A program made the translations under genes and the position numbers. Positions 35,602 to 44,029 of a stretch of DNA of 64,000 nt are shown one piece after another. This DNA comes from Candidatus Obscuribacter sp. (lineage in GTDB: Bacteria; Cyanobacteriota; Vampirovibrionia; Obscuribacterales; Obscuribacteraceae): the NCBI GenBank assembly GCA_016712465.1, contig JADJQZ010000001.1, positions 2,976,001 through 3,040,000 of the forward strand, written 5' to 3'. The first letter of the stretch is position 1. The number at the start of each line of letters is the position of its first letter. Below the pieces are notes generated by a model. It did no database searches. It was given only the letters and a program-made list of their open reading frames with translations, and was not told the DNA's origin.

Positions 35602-35865
35602 TTAGCACTTTGATCTGAGCAGGCGGAAGTTCGCGATTAGCGAAGTCCGACGCTCATATTGTTGCAGATCGAACTGGGTTGTGTCTTTATCGAGTTCAAA
35701 ATAACGCGATACAACCGCTACCAGTTCCTCTTCCAGACTCTCCAGGCGACCGGCCGGAAGCTCCAGACGGTCATGCGTGAGCATATTACGCATGCGGTCT
35801 TTGGCTGTGGAACGGGCACCATCATGTTTGGTCGGCGAGAACCATTCGAATATACGTAATTGCAT
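35602..35865 (-). CDS. minE: MinE, cell-division topological specificity factor
   Basis: The true start is the ATG at 35865 (MQLRIFEWFSP), 87 residues. A strong AAGGAGG lies 6 bp upstream and overlaps the minD stop codon, so translation is coupled to minD. The N-terminal amphipathic helix with IFEWF is the membrane-binding and MinD-activating part. The region TAKDRMRNMLTHDR is the anti-MinCD helix, and the C-terminal SLEEELVAVVSRYFELD dimerises. MinE stimulates MinD ATPase and drives pole-to-pole oscillation. Confidence 0.92.
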   Translation of the reverse strand: MQLRIFEWFSPTKHDGARSTAKDRMRNMLTHDRLELPAGRLESLEEELVAVVSRYFELDKDTTQFDLQQYERRTSLIANFRLLRSKC

Positions 35866-35882
35866 GATTGGCCTCCTTAAAC
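35865..35882 (-). promoter_or_regulatory. Strong ribosome site deciding the minE start
   Basis: On the minus strand the sequence is TTAAGGAGGCCAATC then ATG. The Shine-Dalgarno sequence overlaps the minD TAA. It selects the internal ATG at 35865 over a longer frame from 35925 that would overlap minD by 49 bp. Confidence 0.8.
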
Positions 35883-36692
35883 CCTGACTGTGGGGTTGAA
35901 GAAACTGACAATCCTGCTCATCCAACTGGGGTTCTTAACCTCCAGATCCATGATCGGGACTTCCTCGCCGCGAATACGTCTGGCGATGTTGCGGTAGGCA
36001 AGACCGGAGCGCACGTTATCGGTGCCCGAGACCGGTTCGCCTTTGTTGGTGGAGACGATGATTTCTTCGTCTTCCGGCACAACGCCGAGCAGTTTCACTG
36101 AGAGGATCTCAAGTACGTCGTCCACGCTCATCATGTCGTTATTTTGCACCATGGTGGGGCGATAACGGTTGAGAACCAGGCGATATTCCTTGATTTCATC
36201 CTTACGCGCTTCGAGCAAACCGATAATGCGATCGGCGTCTCTGACGGCGGACATTTCAGGGGTGGTGATGACGATGGCTTCTTCGGCACCGGCGACGGCG
36301 TTCTGGAAACCCTGTTCGATACCGGCGGGACTGTCCACCAGCACGAAATCGTACATGCTCTTCAATTCTTCGCAGAGAGCTTTCATCTGGTCAGCGTCAA
36401 CTGCCGATTTGTCTCTCGTCTGGGCGGCAGGCAAAAGGCTCAGGTTGGGGAGCTTTTTGTCCTTGACCAGGGCCTGTCGTAATTTGCAACGCTCCTCGAC
36501 TACGTCGACAAGGTTGTATACGACTCGGTTTTCCAGACCCATCAGGATGTCCAGATTCCTGAGTCCGATATCCATGTCGACCAGGGCTACCGAAGCACCG
36601 CTTGTGGCAAGCGCAACTCCGATATTGGCTGAAGCCGTGGTCTTACCGACTCCACCTTTGCCAGAGGTGATTACGATTACTCGACCGCTCAT
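35877..36692 (-). CDS. minD: MinD, septum-site ATPase
   Basis: This 271-residue ParA/MinD-type ATPase has the deviant Walker A SGKGGVGKTT near residues 10-19 (Lys11 and Lys16), ALVDMDIGLRNLDILMG next, FVLVDSPAGIEQGF as Walker B region, and a C-terminal amphipathic membrane-targeting helix (WMSRIVSFFNP). It recruits MinC to the membrane and is switched by MinE. GAGG lies 8 bp upstream of the ATG. It sits between minC (110-bp gap, which may hold its own promoter) and minE (overlapping translational signals). Confidence 0.95.
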   Translation of the reverse strand: MSGRVIVITSGKGGVGKTTASANIGVALATSGASVALVDMDIGLRNLDILMGLENRVVYNLVDVVEERCKLRQALVKDKKLPNLSLLPAAQTRDKSAVDADQMKALCEELKSMYDFVLVDSPAGIEQGFQNAVAGAEEAIVITTPEMSAVRDADRIIGLLEARKDEIKEYRLVLNRYRPTMVQNNDMMSVDDVLEILSVKLLGVVPEDEEIIVSTNKGEPVSGTDNVRSGLAYRNIARRIRGEEVPIMDLEVKNPSWMSRIVSFFNPTVRV

Positions 36693-36802
36693 TTACTATC
36701 CTCGTGTGGCTACTTATACTTTGGGATACTGACACTAACGCGGATTTCCCGCCTACATTGCCGAAAGAGTTAGTGGTACTGCTTCGACGCTAACAAAACT
36801 AT

Positions 36803-37657
36803 CTAGTCAAACTTATTCTTGGTGATGCGAATCTTTCCTTCGAATATTCGCGCCGTTTCAGGACCGGTGCCATTGGCATAGGTAATGCGCTTGCGATCGG
36901 GTGAGCGCGCAATGGCGTGAGCAATGCGAATTTGGATGGGTTGCAAATTGAGGGCTCTGATTTCGGCCTCGGTATTACCACCGATACCAGCATGAGCGAT
37001 GCCTCTTAGAGAACCCCAGACGGTGATATCACCCTCGGCCATGATCTCGGCACCGGGATTGACGTCGCCTACTATGACCAGATCGCCTTTGTGGCTGACG
37101 GTTTGACCGGAGCGCAATGTCTGTTTGACATAGAGCACCTGGGGCAACTTTTGAATGGCGGTAGCGGTATCTTCTTTGGTGCCGTCCTTGCTCTCCGGCA
37201 ATTTTTCTTCCAGTTCGGCAGTGCTTTCTTCCATGGTTTCATGTTCAAGCTCAACCACGGAGACGCTGGTTACTTCCGTTGCCCGTCCTTCCTCGGCTTC
37301 CGCTTCCGGAATTTGATCTTTAGGAATCTCCAGATTGACCTTGGGCAAATTCATGGGTTTGACAGACGAGGCTTTCACATTGTTTTCGCTGAAAGCATCT
37401 CTGGTCTTTTCGTTCTTACTGTAGATCTCTTCGGGGAAAACACCCACGCCTTTGGCGATAGCGAGAACTTGCGCAGCCTGAGCTTGATTGAGAGCGATAT
37501 TGCCCATGCCCAGAATGACGCGCGAACCCTTCCAGAACTTATTGGAAGACTGCAAGGTCGAACTCAAGTGCTCAAGCGCTTCTTGCAGGCTCGAACAACC
37601 GCCGAGATCGATGAAGACGCCCTGATCTGGTTGACTGATGATGGCAATTTTTGACAT
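36803..37657 (-). CDS. minC: MinC, FtsZ-assembly inhibitor
   Basis: 284 residues. The N-terminal domain (about 1-105, LQEALEHLSSTLQSSNKFWK, then RVILGMGNIALNQAQ) is followed by an acidic linker rich in Glu (about 110-175). The C-terminal beta-helix (about 180-284) has TLRSGQTVSHKGDLVIVGDV, NPGAEIMAEGDITVWGSLRG and HAGIGGN with AEIRALNLQPIQIRIA, all typical of MinC. The linker is longer than in E. coli MinC, as in cyanobacterial forms. It opens the minC-minD-minE-rodA cluster; a 259-bp gap upstream separates it from meaB and probably holds the promoter. Confidence 0.92.
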   Translation of the reverse strand: MSKIAIISQPDQGVFIDLGGCSSLQEALEHLSSTLQSSNKFWKGSRVILGMGNIALNQAQAAQVLAIAKGVGVFPEEIYSKNEKTRDAFSENNVKASSVKPMNLPKVNLEIPKDQIPEAEAEEGRATEVTSVSVVELEHETMEESTAELEEKLPESKDGTKEDTATAIQKLPQVLYVKQTLRSGQTVSHKGDLVIVGDVNPGAEIMAEGDITVWGSLRGIAHAGIGGNTEAEIRALNLQPIQIRIAHAIARSPDRKRITYANGTGPETARIFEGKIRITKNKFD

Positions 37658-37916
37658 GCGAAGAGAGTCCGCCTGAAGAACTGTGTTATATGCAAGAAGA
37701 ACTTATGTAAAGCTCCGCCGAAAGTAATCCTATTGTCTGGCAATGCCCACGTCAAGCCGGCTGGGATACGCACCATATATGCAACCGCCATAAAATTTTA
37801 TGACAATCCCATAAGGAAACGACCTGCACTGCTGTATGCGGCATATCTACGGCGATACAAGCTTATTGAAATTTATCCAAGCTGCTTGAACGATCGCATA
37901 TCGAAGCGATAGCTAT

Positions 37917-38888
37917 TTACTTGGAAGTACTCACTTGATCAAACATGCTGCCGATAAGTTTGCGGGCAGCAGTGTGTGGATCGACCTCTCGCTTGATAAT
38001 GCCGTCAAGCACTTCTTGCACTTCCGAGCTGGATTTGAGCGACTCTTTCAAATTGCGTCTGGCGATATCGGCCACAATCTCGGATAGCTCAGCTTGAATG
38101 CGCTCCAGACGCCGACTTTCGAGCAAACCTTCTTGCTCAAGGAACTTCTTATGGTTCTTGACTGAAGACCACAACTGATCGATACCCTGACCGGTCTCGG
38201 CAATGGAGACAATGACGGGCGGACGCCAATCGGTTTTGAAACTATTGAGTTCGAGGGAAGCGGTTATCTCGCTGGCTGATTTGTTGGCACCGGGCAAGTC
38301 GCCCTTGTTGACCACGAAGATATCGCCGATTTCCATGATACCGGACTTGATGGCCTGAATATCGTCACCGGAGCCGGGCATGAGCACAAGTACAGTGGTG
38401 TCTGCCGTCTGCGCAATGGCCAGCTCGGACTGGCCTACGCCCACGGTTTCAATGATGATTACCTGATAGCCGGAGGCTTCCAACATCCGCACGGCATCAT
38501 AGGTGGCCAGGGCGACGCCGCCCTGGTGCCCACGGTTGGCCATGGAACGAATGAAGACGCCGCGGTCGAGAGTATGGCCCTGCATGCGAATGCGGTCACC
38601 AAGGATGGCGCCACCGGTAAAGGGACTGGAAGGATCCACGGCTAGAACGGCGACTTTCAAATCCTCTTTGCGACATTCGGTGATCAGCGCATCCACCAGA
38701 GTCGACTTGCCAACACCGGGGGAGCCGGTCACTCCGATAATGTGAGCCCTGCCGGTATGGGCGAAAAGGGCCCGCACCAGGCTAGAGGCTTCCTCTCCGC
38801 CGCTTTCCACCACGGAAATGGCCCGGGCCAGTGCTCTCCTGTTGCCAGAAAGAACGTCTTTAGATATTGCTTCCACTGTCTCTTCCAA
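37917..38888 (-). CDS. meaB: MeaB/ArgK-type G3E GTPase
   Basis: 323 residues. The GTPase motifs are IIGVTGSPGVGKSTLVDALI (P-loop), LAVDPSSPFTGGAILGDRIR, IIIETVGVGQSE (switch/Walker B) and VVNKGDLPGANK (NKxD). A C-terminal helical dimerisation region follows (EVQEVLDGIIKREVDPHTAARK). MeaB loads and protects B12-dependent methylmalonyl-CoA mutase and relatives. No mutase gene lies in the window, so its partner must be elsewhere. The coiled-coil gene 38916-39410 is 27 bp upstream on the same strand. Confidence 0.92.
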   Translation of the reverse strand: MEETVEAISKDVLSGNRRALARAISVVESGGEEASSLVRALFAHTGRAHIIGVTGSPGVGKSTLVDALITECRKEDLKVAVLAVDPSSPFTGGAILGDRIRMQGHTLDRGVFIRSMANRGHQGGVALATYDAVRMLEASGYQVIIIETVGVGQSELAIAQTADTTVLVLMPGSGDDIQAIKSGIMEIGDIFVVNKGDLPGANKSASEITASLELNSFKTDWRPPVIVSIAETGQGIDQLWSSVKNHKKFLEQEGLLESRRLERIQAELSEIVADIARRNLKESLKSSSEVQEVLDGIIKREVDPHTAARKLIGSMFDQVSTSK

Positions 38889-38915
38889 CCTGGTGATCTA
38901 TATAGCGTTAGTAAG

Positions 38916-39410
38916 TTAGGGGTTCTTACCCTTGAAGGCTTTCAGCCAGCCCGGGGTGTCTTTGGCCACTTGCTGCACTTGCTCTTCCGAGTGCTGCCGG
39001 CGCTGAGCGTTTTCCGCTTCATTGAGCATAACAGCCAGCAAGTCTCTTTCGGACTCTCTTGTCTTAAGTTGATGCTGCAGTTCAGTGGTGGCCAGGCGCA
39101 GATCTTCCACTTCTTGCAGCTTCTGCTCAAGCAAGGTGGTGATTCGGCCCAGTTCCTGATGCAACTGTTTGTTCTCCCGACTTTTGTCGGAAAGCAAGAG
39201 ACCCTGGTTTACCAGTTCCGACTTCAAATCTTCACCGTCCCGAGCCATTCTCTCAAGCTCCCGCAATTGGGCGGTCAACATCAGGTTCTTTTCCTGTGAC
39301 TGCACAAGCGCTTCCTGCAGCTCCAGGAGCTTTGCCGCAAGGTTATTGACGTCCATGTTCTGGACCGAAGACAGGGATGTGGAGGATGAACCTGGATTAG
39401 CGTCGGTCAT
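38916..39410 (-). CDS. Coiled-coil protein (164 aa)
   Basis: The family is not recognised. After a Ser/Thr-rich start (MTDANPGSSSTSLSSVQN), residues 25-140 are almost entirely heptad-rich coiled coil (LAAKLLELQEALVQSQEKNL, LRELERMARDGEDLKSELV). The C-terminus is basic (WLKAFKGKNP). It has no signal peptide or membrane helix. AGGGA lies about 6 bp upstream of the ATG at 39410. It probably forms an operon with meaB, but coiled coils are too generic to give a function. Confidence 0.6.
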   Translation of the reverse strand: MTDANPGSSSTSLSSVQNMDVNNLAAKLLELQEALVQSQEKNLMLTAQLRELERMARDGEDLKSELVNQGLLLSDKSRENKQLHQELGRITTLLEQKLQEVEDLRLATTELQHQLKTRESERDLLAVMLNEAENAQRRQHSEEQVQQVAKDTPGWLKAFKGKNP

Positions 39411-39611
39411 AGTCCCTTTTAGCCTCTCAGTCTAAATTGACTGGCAGTTCTCGATATTAGAGTACTCTCTCATCGGATAATTGTATCCGATGGAGAAGTT
39501 TGCCGGAAAGATACCCTGGGGTTACCATTACTTGAGCCGTACCGGAGTGTCGGCCGAGCAAGCTGCACTTTGAAACGCTTGTTCAACAAGAATGCCGAAG
39601 GTCTTTTCCAA

Positions 39612-40793
39612 ATGCCGAACTATGTAATCAAGTGTGCCAGAATATTTACCCCGGAGGCAAGCGATTTTAACCGCATCTACGTCCGGGACGACAAAATAGT
39701 TCACCTTTCCAGGCATTCAGCCGCCAGGAGCGATGCCGACGGCTCCCCAGCGGTTGATGTCCCCCAGGCTTATCTTCAGGGCTTTGAAGAGCTGGACTTT
39801 TCCGAATTGATTGCCGTACCGGGTTTCATAGACCTGCAGATGAACGGTTCCAGCACCTGCAACTTCTGGCAAGATATAAGCGCCGACCAGTTGGAAGCGC
39901 TCCGCCTCGAGCAAGCGCAGCACGGCGTCACCACTTTCCTGCCCACGCTCATTACCGACTCTCTGGAGAATCTCAAGCGCCACAGAGACTTCCTGACCAG
40001 CCATGGGCTGGGAGACACCGGCAACCAGAGAGGACTGGCCCGCATGCCCGGTCTCCATCTGGAAGGTCCCTGCCTCTCCCCGCAAAAGCCGGGAGTTCAC
40101 CCCGTGGAGCATATTCAGCCCCTCAGCCTGGAAGTGATCAAGGAACTGGTGCCGGAAGGCAGCCGTGAGGTACTGCTCATGACGGCCGCCCTGGAAGGAG
40201 ACCCCGCCGGTTCGGTCCAGACCTATTTGCAAAATCAGCAGGTGGCCCTCTCCCTCGGACACAGTAATGCTACCTACGAAGAAGCGGAGCGGGCTTTTGC
40301 CCGGGGCTGCCGGCTAATGACCCATACCTTCAACGCCCTGCCGCCGCTCCATCACCGGCAGCCGGGAGCCGTGGGTGCCGCTCTCCTCGATGAGAGAGTC
40401 AGTTGCTGCCTGATAGCCGATGGTCTGCATCTGGCACCACAAATTTGCGCACTGATAGTCAAGATAAAGGGGCTGGACCGCACCATTCTGGTAACGGACA
40501 GAGCCGCCGTCGGTACCAGCCAGGGTAACCTGGTGGGCTCCTCCATCATTCTCAATGAGGCTGTGGTCAATATGATCGACTGGGGCATCTGCGACCTGGC
40601 CGGAGCAGTGCGCATGGCCTCCACAAATGCCGCCGCCGCCATCGGACGGGCGCAGAGCCTGGGACAACTGGGCAGCGGTTTCCTGGCCGATATTGCCTTC
40701 CTCGATCAAGATCTGAAAGTAAGGAAAACCATGGTAGGCGGAACTCTTACACCGGTAGAGAAATCACCGCCCCTGACCTGCCACCGGCAGTAG
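39612..40793 (+). CDS. nagA: N-acetylglucosamine-6-phosphate deacetylase
   Basis: About 393 residues of the amidohydrolase superfamily. Visible marks: VPGFIDLQMNGSST early, HGVTTFLPTLIT, MPGLHLEGPCLSP (metal-site Glu), SLGHSNATYEEAERAF (metal His), THTFNALPPLHHRQPG (second His and substrate contacts), CLIADGLHLAP and TILVTDRAAVGT (catalytic Asp). NagA removes the acetyl group of GlcNAc-6-P in amino-sugar and cell-wall recycling. GMNG-type metal-binding residues vary as in other NagA enzymes with a single metal. I prefer the ATG at 39612 (MPNYVIK), with GAAGG upstream, over a TTG at 39570. No nagB is adjacent. Confidence 0.85.
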   Translation: MPNYVIKCARIFTPEASDFNRIYVRDDKIVHLSRHSAARSDADGSPAVDVPQAYLQGFEELDFSELIAVPGFIDLQMNGSSTCNFWQDISADQLEALRLEQAQHGVTTFLPTLITDSLENLKRHRDFLTSHGLGDTGNQRGLARMPGLHLEGPCLSPQKPGVHPVEHIQPLSLEVIKELVPEGSREVLLMTAALEGDPAGSVQTYLQNQQVALSLGHSNATYEEAERAFARGCRLMTHTFNALPPLHHRQPGAVGAALLDERVSCCLIADGLHLAPQICALIVKIKGLDRTILVTDRAAVGTSQGNLVGSSIILNEAVVNMIDWGICDLAGAVRMASTNAAAAIGRAQSLGQLGSGFLADIAFLDQDLKVRKTMVGGTLTPVEKSPPLTCHRQ

Positions 40794-40902
40794 TGACAGA
40801 TTCAAGTCTGCTAAACTATCGACTATTCATTTGCAGCCGGAAGCCAGGTTGCTTTATAGTGGTAAGGCCGGAACGTTTCTCGTTCCCTTCCTCAGGGTGA
40901 CT

Positions 40903-41442
40903 ATGGTCAAGACCAGGTTCAAGCGCATCGGTTGGCTGACGACTTTGAACGTCTTGCTTTGCTGCGGATTTGCGGCATTGATTTCAGGCTGCAGCACCCA
41001 TCAAACTCTTGATAATTTCGACCTGACAGCCTACCTCAAGAAGCAGGAAGGAGTTGCCATGTATGCGGCGGAAACCCGGCGCACTCTTGAGCAGGAAGCC
41101 TCGGAAGGCAATGTAGAGTCCACCGCCAAGCTTGGAGTTTACTACTTGATCGGCTATGGCGTTGACACTGATCAATCTAAAGCCTACCAGTACTTGCAGA
41201 CTGCCGCCGACAAAGGTAATGCCAGAGCCCAACTTTGCATGGGAATGATGACCTGGCAGGGTCTTGGAGCAGCAAAAGATCCGCTCAAAGCCTATCGCTA
41301 TATGCTCCTGGCCAGTAAGGGCATCGGGCAGGACGCCCAGACCGCCCGGGAACTAGCGGAAAATATCGAGAAGCATCTATCCCCCAAGGATGCCGAACCG
41401 ATCAAGAGTGAAGCCGGAATAGAGCTGGTGCCAAGCCGCTAA
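40903..41442 (+). CDS. Lipoprotein with Sel1-like repeats
   Basis: About 179 residues. A lipoprotein signal (LLCCGFAALISGCS, lipidated Cys in the LISGC lipobox) is followed by Sel1-type TPR-like repeats: STAKLGVYYLIGYGVDTDQS, KAYQYLQTAADKGNARAQLC and GMMTWQGLGAAKDPLKAYRY. The start is the ATG at 40903 (MVKTRFKR), because the signal peptide begins there; the frame extends upstream without a ribosome site. It is probably an envelope scaffold in the inner or outer membrane. Confidence 0.8.
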   Translation: MVKTRFKRIGWLTTLNVLLCCGFAALISGCSTHQTLDNFDLTAYLKKQEGVAMYAAETRRTLEQEASEGNVESTAKLGVYYLIGYGVDTDQSKAYQYLQTAADKGNARAQLCMGMMTWQGLGAAKDPLKAYRYMLLASKGIGQDAQTARELAENIEKHLSPKDAEPIKSEAGIELVPSR

Positions 41443-41506
41443 ACTTTTATTTAGTGCCCAGGCAGTTCCGGCTGTGCCATCATATTTAGTATCAGCGACG
41501 CTCTTA

Positions 41507-42691
41507 CTATTTGCCGCGCTTATTCTTAGCCATTGAGAAGCCTGCCACAACGGCTCCCACCAGGGCCCCGCCCAAGACCGTAGACATGCGCCCGCGCCAC
41601 TGGCGATCCATGTAGCGTTTTACTTTCTCGTCTTTAACGTCGGAGATGGTCTTCTCATACTCGGTGACGCGCTCATTTCTAACTGCGTAAATGGCTTCGT
41701 CTTTGTTCAGCATACCTTTCTGCAAAAGGGCATGGGCTCTGAGAGAATTTCTCAGATCCTCCTCGCTGATCAAACCCAGTTCCAAGAAGAAGCGTGCCGA
41801 ACGCTCCGGGTCTCTCAGGAGCGCTTCATAACTACGCTGCACTTCCGCCTGGCTGAAAATACCGGACTGCTTGAGAAGATCAACCAGCCTCATATCCTGG
41901 TCGCGCTTCTGTTCCGGTGCAGGTTTCTGCACCTCGGCGTCACTCCGAACCCGCTCAGGTTCACGGGACTGGCTCTCCGCTTTTTTTACTTCTTCCGGCG
42001 CCCTGGCGGATGCCCGGGCATTGGCTTCGGCAGCCGAAGCGACATCTTCCCGTGTGATTTCATCGGAGGCAAATTGCTTGAAAATCGTCCCTTGTTTGAG
42101 CGACTCTTCCGCCTTCAACCAGTGCAAGAAGATCTCCTGCACTTCCTTGACGCCATCTTCTCTGGGGGTGATGCCTCTGGCGATATTCTTTTGCACGCTC
42201 AAGATGGAAGGGAAAAGACTTGGCGAAAGCAGTCCCTGTAAGACCAGAGTGCTGCCCAGGGGGACGCCGTTATCGAAGCTGGCCTGCATGGCTTTCACCA
42301 GGTCTTCTTCGGAAATAATATTGGAATCAAGAAGAAGCTCGCCCAGACTCTCTGCGCTGTCGAGCATGAGCATGTTCTGCGCTTCCGACGTCAGGGCCTC
42401 GGCCAGCTCGATGCGATGCTCGTGCACACGTTTGAGGGTCTCATAAGCGCCCTCGATGGAAAGATTGCCGTCCCGCAGCAGTCTCTGCACCTGCAAGGAA
42501 GCTTCCAGAACGTCCTCCCGCACGCAGCCGCTCATGGTCAAGACCCGCCCAATCGGCACATTCAGTCGTTTGGAAACCTGCACGGCCTCGGTCATTTCAG
42601 CAGAACTGACTATTTGAGCATCGACAAGAAGCTCACCAATCTTGACGTTCACCGTCGTTTCTTTTGTGGTCACAGTAAAATTCCCGAGCAT
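41507..42691 (-). CDS. Protein with three MshEN/GspE-N-like helical repeats and a C-terminal membrane anchor
   Basis: About 394 residues. Three copies of the MshEN-type module are visible: IGELLVDAQIVSSAEMTEAV with the following VPIGRVLTMSG, LGELLLDSNIISEEDLVKAM with VPLGSTLVLQG, and LVDLLKQSGIFSQAEVQRSY with ARFFLELGLISEEDL. Such domains bind c-di-GMP in MshE and PilB ATPases. The C-terminus has a short hydrophobic stretch (VLGGALVGAVVAGFSMA) before basic residues, suggesting a membrane anchor. No ATPase domain is present. The exact start is uncertain (ATG at 42691 or a GTG at VKIGELL). It may be a c-di-GMP or pilus-linked regulator (inference). Confidence 0.65.
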   Translation of the reverse strand: MLGNFTVTTKETTVNVKIGELLVDAQIVSSAEMTEAVQVSKRLNVPIGRVLTMSGCVREDVLEASLQVQRLLRDGNLSIEGAYETLKRVHEHRIELAEALTSEAQNMLMLDSAESLGELLLDSNIISEEDLVKAMQASFDNGVPLGSTLVLQGLLSPSLFPSILSVQKNIARGITPREDGVKEVQEIFLHWLKAEESLKQGTIFKQFASDEITREDVASAAEANARASARAPEEVKKAESQSREPERVRSDAEVQKPAPEQKRDQDMRLVDLLKQSGIFSQAEVQRSYEALLRDPERSARFFLELGLISEEDLRNSLRAHALLQKGMLNKDEAIYAVRNERVTEYEKTISDVKDEKVKRYMDRQWRGRMSTVLGGALVGAVVAGFSMAKNKRGK

Positions 42692-42913
42692 CCCCAAGCC
42701 GTGCCATATATGTTGGGCACTTTCGATATTTTAACCCTAAACACTAGATATGAAGTGAGAATCTATCATCCCTTCCGGAGCACCGACCGTCAAAGTCAGC
42801 CTTTCCTTGGTAAAACCGGGCAGTCAAGGGACCTCAATCTCGTTAAATCTTTTTCCGCCCCTGGAATTTTCTCTATACTAATTAAGGAAGGCATCAATTC
42901 TTACTACATTCCA

Positions 42914-44002
42914 ATGTCGAGGTCACTCATGAAGCACTCAAAAAGGTGGCTTTTTGTTAATCTGCCCGGACTTTCTCCGGCGCACGGGGCGCCCAAAGCA
43001 TCCTGCCTGATCTTCAGCCTTTCTCTAGCTCTCAATGCCGCCCCTAGCGTCCAGGCACAAGGACTCATGGAATACGGCGGTCTTATGGCCGCCCCCAAGG
43101 GCTTGCCCTCCGGCAACACCATTAATAGTCTGGTCAGCCCCTACAGCAAGCTCAACATCCCCACAGGTTCAGGGTCAGCGGGCGGCGGTGCCCAGTCGAT
43201 ATTGCCCTACCAGACCGTGGGTGCCGACGGCTCCATCAGCGTTAACCCCAAAAAGGTCAAGGAAATTGCCGACCGAGCCGCCAAAGCTTATGAAGGGGCC
43301 CGGGCCAAGCTCAAACTGGTAAGTCCTACGCCCAAAGACTTGAAGGATTGCGAAAATCTACTGCGTGAGACCATTGCCCTGCGCAACTCCGTCTGGGGTT
43401 ATAGCGATCCTACTATTCCAGTGATGCTCAATCAGCTGGGCGGCGTCTATGAAAAGCAGAATCAACCTGCCACGGCCGAGTCATGCTACAAGAACGCTCT
43501 TGTTTATATCACCAAGAAAAGCGGCTCAGGCAGCTACGATCGGCTCGATACTCTCACCAATCTGGCCAGAATGTATGAGAAAGCCGGCAAACACAAAGAA
43601 GCGCTCGACAATTACAGCCAGGTAGCTCAAATCAAAGAAAGGCAAGACGGCCCGGACAATCTTAAAGCAATCGCGGCTCGTCTCGACTGGGCCAGGTCTC
43701 TGGCAGCTTTAGACAAGCCGGAGAGCGAGTCGGTCTTTGAAAGCGCCCTCAAATCACTGGAAGCGACAGACCGCAGTAAGGATGCCGCTTTGAGTAGTAA
43801 GCTCAGCTCTGAGCTGCAACTCAGCTATGGCGCCTTCCTCACCAAAAAAGGCAAAGTAGAGGAAGGCAAGCGCCTGAGCGAGCGGCTGAGCAAGCTGAGC
43901 GCTGCCACCACCAGCAGTACCGTTGCTGCGGAAGAGAACACTAAGCCGTCGACACCACCCACACCGGAGCCGGTCAAAGCGCCCGAAGTAAAACAGCCCT
44001 GA
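42914..44002 (+). CDS. Exported TPR protein
   Basis: About 362 residues. A signal region (LIFSLSLALNAAPSVQAQG) follows MSRSLMKHSKRW; the ATG at 42914 or 42929 is the likely start, and the longer frame upstream is not credible. Mature residues have a Gly/Ser-rich segment, then TPRs: PVMLNQLGGVYEKQNQPATA, LDTLTNLARMYEKAGKHKEA, AARLDWARSLAALDKPESES. The C-terminus is Pro/Thr-rich (TPPTPEPVKAPEVKQP). It is likely a periplasmic or surface scaffold. The LMF-family gene begins 27 bp downstream on the same strand. Confidence 0.75.
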   Translation: MSRSLMKHSKRWLFVNLPGLSPAHGAPKASCLIFSLSLALNAAPSVQAQGLMEYGGLMAAPKGLPSGNTINSLVSPYSKLNIPTGSGSAGGGAQSILPYQTVGADGSISVNPKKVKEIADRAAKAYEGARAKLKLVSPTPKDLKDCENLLRETIALRNSVWGYSDPTIPVMLNQLGGVYEKQNQPATAESCYKNALVYITKKSGSGSYDRLDTLTNLARMYEKAGKHKEALDNYSQVAQIKERQDGPDNLKAIAARLDWARSLAALDKPESESVFESALKSLEATDRSKDAALSSKLSSELQLSYGAFLTKKGKVEEGKRLSERLSKLSAATTSSTVAAEENTKPSTPPTPEPVKAPEVKQP

Positions 44003-44029
44003 GCTAAATAAAGAAGAGACTGCTCAGAC

